Shown here piece after piece: positions 1-9,900 of a stretch of 64,000 nt of DNA; the stretch's first letter is position 1, and each line of letters starts with the position of its first letter. The notes under the pieces are model-generated. The model was given only the letters and a program-made list of their open reading frames with translations. It made no database searches and was not told where the DNA came from. Origin of the DNA: Lacibacter sediminis (lineage in GTDB: Bacteria > Bacteroidota > Bacteroidia > Chitinophagales > Chitinophagaceae); contig NZ_CP060007.1 of assembly GCF_014168535.1 (NCBI RefSeq), positions 930,001-994,000 on the forward strand, read 5' to 3'. The position numbers and the translations under genes were made by a program.

Positions 1-40
1 TGTACTTGCTTCCCTGCACTTAAAATTGTATGTTTATTCA

Positions 41-2029
41 ATGAAGGGCGGGTTCTTTTTATCAGTCATTGTAATTGTGTGGGTTTTAGTTTTGCAGATT
101 GCCTGCAAGCCGGAATATTCCTGCGAAAATTGCAAAGGAGAGAACCTACCACCGATAGCGAAAGCAGGGGCTGATAAGACAATCAAATTACCTAACGACA
201 GCACTTTGCTTGATGGAAGTGCTTCTACTGATCCGGATGGAAGAATAACAGAATGGTCATGGAAAAAAGTCGCTGGCCCAGCTTCTTATGCAATAAAAGA
301 CTCAGCGAAAAGTGTAACTCCAGTCAAAAAGCTGGTGCCCGGTGTGTATAGTTTTGAATTAAAAGTGATGGACAACGAAGGCCTGTTTGCCAAAGACACA
401 GTTAAAATTTTTGTAGACAGTGCAACAGCACCTAACAGACCTCCTGTCGCAAGAGCCGGGCAAGATCAAACTATAACTTTGCCTGTAAACAAGGCATTGC
501 TTGATGGAAGCGGTTCAACAGATCCTGACAATAACATAATCGGTTATGCCTGGAGAAAAATTTCAGGACCACCCAATTCTGTTTTTTCAGATCCTGTTGC
601 AATCAAAGCAGAAGCATTAGACCTCACAAATGGTGTTTACCTCTTTGAGTTGACTGTTACTGATGCAGGCGGATTGTTTTCCACAGATACGATGCGGGTA
701 ACGGTGAACATCTCACCTAATAGATCTCCCATAGCGGAAGCGGGCAATGATATCACAATCACCTATAATCTGCAAACCTGCAGTATGGATCCATCTTCTA
801 TTACATTAGATGGGAAAATGTCGAGAGATCCTGATGGTACCATTTTTTCTTATCAATGGTCTTTAGTAGTTGCAGAAAGCTTTACGGCTTTAATAAGTAA
901 TCCTGCTGCATCAACTACAACAGTTACAGGTCTCGTGCCGGGTTCGTATGGGTTTAGATTAAGAGTTACTGATAATGATGGTGCTATTGATGATGATACA
1001 ATTGTCGTAAATACGGTGTATAGTAACAGACCGTTGGTTAATGCACGACTTATTCCAATGGGATTATTGGGCGATCCAAGAATAGTAAGCGTAGTGGCTG
1101 CGGTTGGAACTAAAATATTGTTTGCAGGCGGAACGCCAGTTCCAAATGGACCCGGCCCTAACAAATTTTCATCCACTGTTAATATTTATGATATAGCAAC
1201 AAACTCATGGAGCGCTGCAAACCTGAGCCAGGCAAGATCTGGGATGACAGTTGCTGCAATGGGAACTAAAGTATTTTTTGCCGGAGGCACAGGTATTCTT
1301 CCTTCGGGTAGTGTTGGGTTAACATCACGTATTGATGTTTATGATGCTGTAGCAGACACCTGGTCAACAATGGAAATGCCTCATGCAGATGGACTATTAA
1401 CTTCACTGGTTTCCGGAAATAAGCTGGTAATAGTTGGGGGTAGTTTCGCTGATATCTATGATGCCGGAAGTAAAAGATGGACAACAACCAACTTCGGTCA
1501 GCCACGCTATTTAATTACCGCAAACAATGTAAAAGGCAAATTATATTTTGCAGGAGGTGTTACAAGCAAATCAACATTAACTCCAACTTCGAGAATAGAT
1601 ATTTATGATCCTGCAACTGATTCGTGGTCTGTTTCTCAATTAAGTAAGCCTAAATATGGAATGTCTGGTTTGCTTGCAAGAAATTTGATTTGGGCTGGAG
1701 GTATAGTAGCCGGAAAAACATCAAATGAAGTGGAGATGTATGATGCGTTTTCCAATTCCACTTCGTTTTCCTGTTTGTTTCAACCTAATTCTTTTTCTGC
1801 ATTTAGTTCCGGCACGTTAAATGGCAAAGCCTTCTTTTTTGTGGCGAATGGCAAAGCAAAAAACAAGTTCGACATCTATGATCCAATTACAGATACATGG
1901 TCAATAGGAGTATTGGATCAATCAATAACTGCACCGATGATTATTTCAGCAAATGGAAGTGTTTTCCTGATCAGTACTGCTGGAAGTAACGATGTTTATC
2001 ACAGGCAGGTGTGGAAACTGGAGTTTTAA
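41..2029 (+). CDS. PKD-domain and kelch-repeat surface lipoprotein
   Basis: Predicted 662-residue exported lipoprotein. It has an N-terminal hydrophobic segment (residues 6-20) and a lipobox ending at Cys22, followed by a Cys-rich tract (SCENC) also seen in the PKD lipoproteins at 32-34.7 kb. Three PKD-like domains (about 36-127, 132-224 and 230-330) carry the typical G-S-x-S-x-D-P-D turns. The C-terminal half has kelch-type beta-propeller repeats of the form 'NIYDIATNSWS', 'YDPATDSWS', 'YDPITDTWS'. The reading frame is open to the window edge from a TTG at 26, but the ATG at 41 places the signal peptide correctly. PKD and kelch folds usually mediate protein or glycan contacts, so a surface adhesion or scaffold role is inferred. 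The ligand is unknown. Confidence 0.85.
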   Translation: MKGGFFLSVIVIVWVLVLQIACKPEYSCENCKGENLPPIAKAGADKTIKLPNDSTLLDGSASTDPDGRITEWSWKKVAGPASYAIKDSAKSVTPVKKLVPGVYSFELKVMDNEGLFAKDTVKIFVDSATAPNRPPVARAGQDQTITLPVNKALLDGSGSTDPDNNIIGYAWRKISGPPNSVFSDPVAIKAEALDLTNGVYLFELTVTDAGGLFSTDTMRVTVNISPNRSPIAEAGNDITITYNLQTCSMDPSSITLDGKMSRDPDGTIFSYQWSLVVAESFTALISNPAASTTTVTGLVPGSYGFRLRVTDNDGAIDDDTIVVNTVYSNRPLVNARLIPMGLLGDPRIVSVVAAVGTKILFAGGTPVPNGPGPNKFSSTVNIYDIATNSWSAANLSQARSGMTVAAMGTKVFFAGGTGILPSGSVGLTSRIDVYDAVADTWSTMEMPHADGLLTSLVSGNKLVIVGGSFADIYDAGSKRWTTTNFGQPRYLITANNVKGKLYFAGGVTSKSTLTPTSRIDIYDPATDSWSVSQLSKPKYGMSGLLARNLIWAGGIVAGKTSNEVEMYDAFSNSTSFSCLFQPNSFSAFSSGTLNGKAFFFVANGKAKNKFDIYDPITDTWSIGVLDQSITAPMIISANGSVFLISTAGSNDVYHRQVWKLEF

Positions 2030-2070
2030 TTTTTATTGAGTTGCTGCAAAAAATGAATCTGTCAAATAAA

Positions 2071-2098
2071 AAAAGCGGCTGCTTCCACAACCGCTTTT
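2071..2098. terminator. Bidirectional rho-independent terminator
   Basis: An 8-bp stem AAAAGCGG/CCGCTTTT (2071-2078 and 2091-2098) with a 12-nt loop sits between the convergent PKD/kelch gene and fabH. A-rich DNA on the left and T-rich DNA on the right give a U-tract in both directions. Confidence 0.8.
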
Positions 2099-2128
2099 CT
2101 CTTTATAACTTCTTTTCTTTTTTAATGC

Positions 2129-3136
2129 TTAACTCTTTGATCCATCATATGCCCACTTGATCCAAGTAGCACCCCATGTAAAACCTCCGCCAAATGCAGC
2201 AAGCACAACGTTGTCACCTTTCTTTAATTGATTTTCCCACTCCCACAAACAAAGAGGAATAGTACCTGCAGTAGTGTTACCAAATTTTTCAATGTTGATC
2301 ATTACTTTTTCTTTCGGCAAACCCATACGGTTGGCGGTTGCATCAATGATGCGAAGGTTGGCTTGGTGTGGCACTAGCCAGGCAATATCATCACCTGTTA
2401 AATTGTTACGCTCTAATAATTCGGCACTCACATCAGCCATGCCTTTTACTGCGAATTTAAAAACGGTTTGTCCTTCCTGGTAAGCAAAGTGCTCACGGTT
2501 GGCAACGGTTTCCATTGATGCAGGGCGCAAACTACCACCGGCTTTCATGTTCAGGAAATTTCTACCAGCACCATCGCTTTTTAAAATACTGTCTTGCACA
2601 CCGTAACCTTCCTCATTTGGTTCGAGCAAGACACAGGCTGCACCATCACCAAATATCACACAGGTGTTACGATCGGTATAATCGATAATAGCACTCATTT
2701 TATCAGCACCAACAACCACTACTTTTTTGTAGCGGCCGCTTTCAATATAAGTAGCGCCGGTTGTGAGTGAAAAAAGGAATCCGCTGCAGGCTGCACTCAG
2801 ATCAAAACCCCATGCATTTACAGCACCGATCTTATCGCACACCACATTGGCAGTTGAAGGGAACACCATGTCAGGAGTAACGGTACCAACGATCATGCAA
2901 TCAATTTCTGATGGTTCGATGCCACGCTTTTTGCATAGGTCGAGCACAGCAGGAACGATCATATCAGAAGTAGCAAGTCCTTCGCCTTTTAAAATTCTTC
3001 TTTCGGAAATACCGGTACGGGTGCGGATCCATTCGTCGTTGGTATCAACCATTTTCTCAAGATCAAAATTGGTAAGCCGGTCTTCAGGAACCCACCCGGC
3101 AACAGCTGTAATGGCTGCAGTGATTTTTTTGCTCAT
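2129..3136 (-). CDS. fabH: Beta-ketoacyl-ACP synthase III
   Basis: Condenses an acyl-CoA primer with malonyl-ACP to start type II fatty-acid synthesis in the cytoplasm. The 335 residues match the usual family length. The full catalytic triad is visible: Cys117 in 'LSAACSGF', His257 in 'VPHQAN' and Asn287 in 'FGNTTAG'. The glycine-rich C-terminal 'FGGGFTWGA' motif is present. The gene stands alone here, divergent from ruvA, not in the plsX-fabH arrangement common elsewhere. A TAnnTTTG promoter element precedes it. fabI at 11.8 kb serves the same pathway. Confidence 0.96.
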   Translation of the reverse strand: MSKKITAAITAVAGWVPEDRLTNFDLEKMVDTNDEWIRTRTGISERRILKGEGLATSDMIVPAVLDLCKKRGIEPSEIDCMIVGTVTPDMVFPSTANVVCDKIGAVNAWGFDLSAACSGFLFSLTTGATYIESGRYKKVVVVGADKMSAIIDYTDRNTCVIFGDGAACVLLEPNEEGYGVQDSILKSDGAGRNFLNMKAGGSLRPASMETVANREHFAYQEGQTVFKFAVKGMADVSAELLERNNLTGDDIAWLVPHQANLRIIDATANRMGLPKEKVMINIEKFGNTTAGTIPLCLWEWENQLKKGDNVVLAAFGGGFTWGATWIKWAYDGSKS

Positions 3137-3186
3137 TTATGCTTTGTATTTAAGGAGATGCAGGCATAGGCCCGCTTTACAGGGTG

Positions 3187-3194
3187 CAAATATA
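3187..3194 (-). promoter_or_regulatory. Putative fabH promoter -7 element
   Basis: Minus-strand TATATTTG matches the Bacteroidota -7 consensus TAnnTTTG, about 50 bp upstream of the fabH start. No convincing -33 TTTG is seen. A small inverted repeat, CTTGC-TTT-GCAAG (3199-3211), lies just upstream of this element and could be an operator or be coincidental. Confidence 0.45.
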
Positions 3195-3325
3195 AGACTT
3201 GCTTTGCAAGCAGTTGTTTGTGAACGGAAAGTACAGAGGGTTGCCTGCCTTTTGAAGATTGTGCGAATTCAATCTTTATCTCACTAAGGTTGACAACCCT
3301 TTCCAAAAAACTCTATTTTCGTTTC

Positions 3326-3910
3326 ATGTTTGCATACCTCAAAGGAGCGTTTACCCTCAAGACCCCAACTGTTGTTCACATTGATGTTCATGGTGTTGGC
3401 TATGAAGTACAGGTGAGTCTGAACACTTATTCCAAAATTCAATCGCTGAACGAAGGCACATTATTTACCCACTTACTGGTGAGGGAAGATGCCCATATTC
3501 TGTATGGCTTCTTCGACAGGCATGAAAAGGACGTTTTCCTACACCTGCTCAGCGTAAGCGGGGTTGGGGCATCCACTGCCCGGATGATGCTTTCCTCCCT
3601 CCAGGCCGATGAAGTGGTGAGGGCCATTCTTTCAGGAAATGAAGGTCTTTTAGAGAGCGTAAAAGGTATCGGGAAAAAGACGGCTCAACGGATCGTTTTA
3701 GAGTTGCGTGACAAATTAGCAAAGAGTCCTGTGGAAGCGAATATTTCTACGCTGACTCACAATAGTTTAGAGCTTGATGCGTTAACAGCTATGACCGCTT
3801 TAGGCATAGCCCGAAATGCAGCAGAGTCAGCCATCAAAAAAGCCCGGCAAAACAGTACGGAGTTTACCGAGGTTCAGGAACTGATAAAGGCTGCATTGAA
3901 GTGCCTTTAG
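3326..3910 (+). CDS. ruvA: Holliday junction branch migration protein RuvA
   Basis: DNA-binding subunit that holds the Holliday junction and loads the RuvB motor during recombinational repair. The 194 residues begin with the typical 'MFAYLKG' OB-fold strand. Helix-hairpin-helix motifs are visible ('GVGASTARMML' and 'GIGKKTAQRIVLELRDKL'), followed by a linker and the C-terminal RuvB-binding domain. The frame extends to a TTG at 3290, but family alignment supports the ATG at 3326. It lies 39 bp upstream of sprA on the same strand, a pairing I recall from other Bacteroidota, so the two are probably co-transcribed. Confidence 0.96.
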   Translation: MFAYLKGAFTLKTPTVVHIDVHGVGYEVQVSLNTYSKIQSLNEGTLFTHLLVREDAHILYGFFDRHEKDVFLHLLSVSGVGASTARMMLSSLQADEVVRAILSGNEGLLESVKGIGKKTAQRIVLELRDKLAKSPVEANISTLTHNSLELDALTAMTALGIARNAAESAIKKARQNSTEFTEVQELIKAALKCL

Positions 3911-3949
3911 CCAATATCAAAACTTATTTGCTTATAGACCTTGACCCTG

Positions 3950-6900
3950 ATGCAACGCACCATATCTGGAATTGCCCTCCTGACCATTGTACTGACCTGC
4001 TTCACATTGGTGAGTTACTGCGGTATTCCTTTGCCACAAACACCGTTGAGAGATACAACTCCTGGTTTACGTTTTCCATTGACCGATCGCAGAGGTGATG
4101 CTTTTACAGAACCAAACCGTAATACGTTTGATCTGCAACGCCCATCAAACATCAAAGATTCCATTGCATACGATCCGGCAACAAAAAGATATTATATCTA
4201 CGAAAAGATCGGCCGCAGCTGGTATCGTAAACCCAGCTATCTCACTTTCGAAGAAATGCTGGCTTACAAAAGCAGACAGGATGAACGTGATTATTTTCAA
4301 CGCAGGCTCAATACCACACTAAACCTCAACCGTAAAATACTTGATCCGAAACTACAGGTAAGACCGGGTTTCTTTAATCGTTTATTCAGCAACACCGGTA
4401 TTCCAAAGGTAGAGATCCGTCCGCAGGGTGATGTTACATTAACTGCCGGTTATATCGGTCAGAATATCAAGAACCCAACCTTGCCTGAACGTGCAAGGAA
4501 GAATGGTGGTTTTGATTTTGATATGAATGCCAATTTTGGTTTGAATGCTAAGATCGGCGACAAACTTAATTTCCCTGTTACGTACAATACACTCGCCAAC
4601 TTCCAGTTCGAAAATCAATTGAAGCTCGATTATGTTGGTAATACAGATGCTATTATCAAACGTATTGAAGCTGGTAATATTCAATTCCCCGCACGTGGTA
4701 CTTTAATGCCGGGTGCATCTGCATTGTTTGGTTTGAAAACTGAACTTCAGTTTGGTAAGCTGTACGTGACGGCAGTATTAGCAAATCAAAATTCAAATCG
4801 TCAACAGGTGCAATTAGCAGGTGGTACCGGTTTGCAGCAGTTCCAGGTAAAGGCTGATGAATACGAAGAGAACCGTCACTTCTTACTCGCACAATATTTT
4901 AAGAAGAATTATAATAAAAACATGAAGAATATTCCGGCAGTTACAACACCGGTTCAAATTCTTCGTATGGAAGTATGGGTCACCAACCGCACAGGTTCAA
5001 CAACTGAAAACAGGAATGTTGTTGCGTTGATGGATCTTGGTGAATCACAACCCAATAATCCGAATGTATTTTCACTCACATCATCTGATCTTCCGCAAAA
5101 TGGTGCAAACGATCTTTACCAACGGATGGTGAATGATCCTGCAACAAGAGATGCAGCATTGATCACAAACCGTTTACAAAGTTTTGGTTTAACAGCCGTG
5201 CAGGATTTTGAACGCACATTTGCACGTAAGCTTCGTCCGGAAGAATATTATTTTAATCCACAGATCGGTTTTATTTCACTCAATACAATTCTGCAACCCG
5301 ATGAAGTATTGGGTGTGGCTTTTCAATATGCCGTGAATGGCAAAGTGTACCAGGTGGGTGAATTTTCGAATGATGTTACACCTGATACAACTGCAAACAA
5401 CAGTGGTACACAAAAAGTACTGTTCCTGAAAATGTTGAAGGCAACATCACAACGTCCGTTGTTACCGATCTGGGATTTGATGATGAAGAACGTTTACTCG
5501 GTTGGTTATGGTCAGCTGGAACGGAAAGATTTTAAACTCAATATTCTTTACCAGGAACCGGGTGGTGGTGAAAAAAGATACATTCCTGAAGGTGAAGAAA
5601 AAGGAAGACCAATCATTGAATTAGTAAATCTTGATCGACTCAATAATCAAAACGATCCGCAGCCCGATGGTGTATTTGATTATATTGAAGGATTTACCAT
5701 CAACTCACAACTCAGCCGTGTTATCTTTCCTTTGCTTGAACCGTTTGGTAAAGACCTAGAATATATTTTCCGTGGTGTCGATTCAAATGAACTGCGACAG
5801 AAATATTTATTCTATCCTTTGTATGATTCAATTAAATGGGTTGCACAGCAATCGCCACAATTGAACCGCTATGTTTTCCGTGGTGCATCACGTAGTGCAG
5901 GTGGCGGTGGTGATATTCCATTAGGTGCATTCAATGTGCCACAGGGCTCAGTTACTGTTACAGCAGGTGGACAAACGTTAAGAGAGAATGTTGATTACAC
6001 TGTTGATTATAATCTTGGTACGGTGAAGATCATCAACCAGGCAATTGTAAACTCAGGTGTGCCCATTAATGTAGGGTTTGAAAATAACGCTACGTTCGGT
6101 ATGCAGAACCGAAACTTCATGGCACTGCGTTTAGACTACAAAGCCATCGAGCGTCAAAACAAACAACTGAATATTGGTGCAGCAGTGATGCGTTTAGGTG
6201 AGCGGCCTTTCTTCACCAAAATGAATTATGGTGATGATCCGATCCGCAATACCATGATCGGTGCAGATGTAAACTATCGCAGCGATTGGAAACGTATGAC
6301 AAAGTGGTTAGATGGTTTGCCTTTTTATTCTACACGACAGCTTTCAAATATTAATGTATATGGTGAAGCTGCACAAATTATTCCAAGTACAGCCAAACAA
6401 ATTCGTCCTGAGAAAGGCGGAGGTGGTTTAATTTATATTGATGACTTTGAAGGAACACGTAATGGTATTGATCTTCGTTTCCCTTTCATAGCATGGTCGC
6501 TTGCATCAACACCATTTAAAGCACAGGATCGTTTTGGTGTTGAACTATTTCCTGAAGCATCATTAAATGATGATCTGCAGTATGGCTACAACCGTGCAAA
6601 ACTTGCCTGGTATAATATTGAACCGGTACTGCAACAACGTCGTGATCCAAACAATCCTTTAGGTGGTAACCTTACTGAGTTATCTGATCCCCGTGTGCGT
6701 TTTGTAAACAGGCAGGAAATATTTCCACAGGTAACACCTGATCTGGGTCAAAACCAATTGATCACATTCGATCTTGCTTTTTATCCAACACAAAGAGGTC
6801 CGTATAATTTTGATGCACGTAATGGTAGTATCAATCCTTCAAATGGTAAGTTATTAAATCCACGAAACAGGTGGGGTGGTATTATGCGTGCCATCGATCA

Positions 6901-9900
6901 GATCGATTTCGAAACAAACAATATTGAGTTTATTGAAATGTGGGTACAAGATCCATTCATCCTCAACCCAACAAGCACCGGTGGACAGATGTATTTCAAC
7001 CTCGGTAATATTTCTGAAGATATCTTAAAAGATGGTCGCAGGTTTTATGAAAATGGATTGAGTACAACACAAACACCAGCACGTGAAGATTTCAGTAACT
7101 GGGCAAGAGTACCACGTAACCCCATCCAGATAGCACAGGCATTCAGCAATATTGTTGAAGAACGTCCGCAGCAGGATGTTGGTTTAGATGGAAGAGCAGA
7201 TAGTGCAGAGGTTCGTGTATTCAGCAGTTTCTTAAGTCAATATCAAACAAATATTGGTGGCGGTGCTGCATACCAAGCATTACTCGCTGACCCAAGTACA
7301 GATAACTACAAACACTTCCGTGTTGATCAGCCTGATAACGCAAGTATCCTTAGCCGTTACAAAGATTTTAATAACCCACAGGGAAACAGCCCTGTAGCTA
7401 GCAACGACATTCAGTACACCTCTGCTGCAACTTTGTATCCTGATAACGAAGATCTCAACCGTGATAATACGTTGAATGAAGTGGAAGAATATTTCCAGTA
7501 TCATCTAGAGTTACGTCCAAAAGATGATCCGTTGATGCAGGTGGGGCAGAATTATATTGCCGACAGAAGAGAAGTGGATATTAAACTGGCTGATGGTAAT
7601 TCACGTAAAGAAACATGGTTCCTCTTCAGGATACCTGTTAAAGAATATGAGCAGAAGGTGGGAAATATTCCTGACTTTAAGTCGATCCGTTTCATGCGTA
7701 TGTTCATGACGGGTTTTGATGATTCATTGGTTGTTCGTTTTGGTAAACTGGAACTGGTGCGTAACATGTGGCGCTCTTACCAATTCGATCTTGATACAAC
7801 AGGACAATACAAACCGTTACAAAACCAAGGTCTTACTTCATTTAACGTTACAGCTGTTAACGTTGAAGAAAACGATAATCGTGTTCCGGTGAATTATGTG
7901 ATTCCTCCCGGAATTGAACGTGTGCAGCAGTTAAGTAATAATGGTGTAAACCTGTTGCAGAACGAATCATCGCTTAGTGTGCAGGTTTGTGATCTGCAGG
8001 ATGGTGACAGCCGTGCTGTATTTAAAACACTCAATCATGATCTGCGTCAATACAAACGTGTACGGATGTTCATGCACGCAGAATCAAGAGGTAAAACAGA
8101 TAATTTGCAAGATGGCCAGGCAATTGCTGTGATCCGGTTTGGTACCGACTTCATCAATAACTATTATGAAGTGCGCATGCCGTTAAAAGTTACAAGGTGG
8201 GGAACATATCCCCGTCCCGGTAATGGACCAAACGATACGAGTGCGGTGTGGCCGGGCGCAAACCAATTTGATCTGAGTTTGGAAGAATTGGTACGTTTCA
8301 AACTGCGTCGTACCGGTGGCGTGAATTCTGTTTATTCAGAAGACAGAGGTAACGGTGTTCGTTGGGCTGTTATGGGTAATCCAAATCTTGGTGAAGTGAA
8401 AGGCTTCTTAGTTGGTGTGGAGAATAACCGTAACGATGCCAATTCAACTGTATGCGCTGAAGTGTGGGTGAATGAATTACGTTTAAGTGGTTTGGATGAG
8501 AAGGGTGGATGGGCAGGTACAGGTCGTGTAGATATTCAACTGGCCGATCTTGGAACAGTTTCTATTTCAGGTTCTGCACGCAGTGCAGGATTTGGTACCA
8601 TTGAACAGCGAGTGAATGAACGTAGCCGTGAATTCTTCTATCAGTTTGATGTGGCTACCCAATTACAGCTGGGTAAATTATTACCAAAGAAATCTGGGCT
8701 TGAAATTCCGTTCTACGCCAGCTATTCACAAACAGTTATGAATCCTGAATATGATCCTTATGATCAGGATATAAAGTTCAAAGACAAATTAAAAACAGTA
8801 ACGAATAAAGATTCGGTTAAGAATATTGCACAGGATTTTTCTGCCATCACTACGGTGAATGTAACCAACATGCGGAAAAATAAAACCAACGGGAAGCCTG
8901 CAAAAATTTATGATGTTTCGAATTTTGATGTGAGCTATTCTTATACGAAAACAGAAAAGCGTAATCCGCTCATTGAAAATGATGTGATCGAAAAACATTA
9001 TGGTGGTCTTGGTTATAACTATGCCCCACAGCCGAAATTTATTGAGCCGTTTAAAAAACTCATCAAGTACCGCAGCCCGTGGTGGAATATTATTAAAGAT
9101 TTCAACTTCAACTACAGACCAAGCCTGTTAAGTTTCCGTGCAGATATCAATCGCCAGTTTGGTGCGGTGCGTGCAAGAGAAGTAACGATTCCGGGTGTGG
9201 CTCCAAGTCCGTTTAAAATTCCGGAGACCTACGATAAGTATTTTGTGTTTGACCGTGTGTACAATATGCGTTGGGATCTCACACGTTCGATCAATATCGA
9301 TTTCAGCGCAACCAACAATGCACGTGTGGATGAACCGTTTGGCCGCATCAATACAAAAGAGAAGAAAGACAGCATCCGCAAAAACCTGTTGAAAGGCGGG
9401 CGTAATACCATCTATCGTCAAACAGCTAACGCATCTTATAACTTGCCATTGGCAAAGATCCCTGCCTTGGATTGGACAACTGCACGATTCAATTATAATA
9501 CAACGTACAATTGGATCGGTGCATCACGTTTAGCTGCGAACCTTGGTAACACGATTGAAAATTCACAGACGAGAGTGTTTACAGGTCAGCTTGATTTTGT
9601 TCGCTTGTATCAGAAATCAAAATTTTTGCGTGCACTTGAAACGGAGAAAGATCCGAATGCAAAACCAACACTTGCATCGCCTAATATTAAATTTAATCCA
9701 AAAGATACTGTTGGCAAGAGCAAGAAGTATGTGGCGAAATTATTCCGTCGGTTGAACAGGCTGGAAGCGAAGAAAGACAAGAGTCTCACATTTGAACCAA
9801 GTGGAGCTGCAAGATTCTTTGGTCAGATATTAACTTCAGTAAAAAGTATTAATCTTAATTACAACGAATCGTTTAACTCACGCCTGCCGGGTTATACTGA

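Noticed and set aside
853..1176. 107-codon minus-strand frame inside the PKD/kelch gene
   Set aside because: It is a shadow of the real plus-strand gene, with reverse-complement composition and no family match.
3290..3325. TTG start for a longer RuvA, read as MTTLSKK...
   Set aside because: RuvA begins with 'MFAYL', so the TTG is just an upstream in-frame codon. The TTGACA there looks like a sigma-70 box but is too close to be useful.
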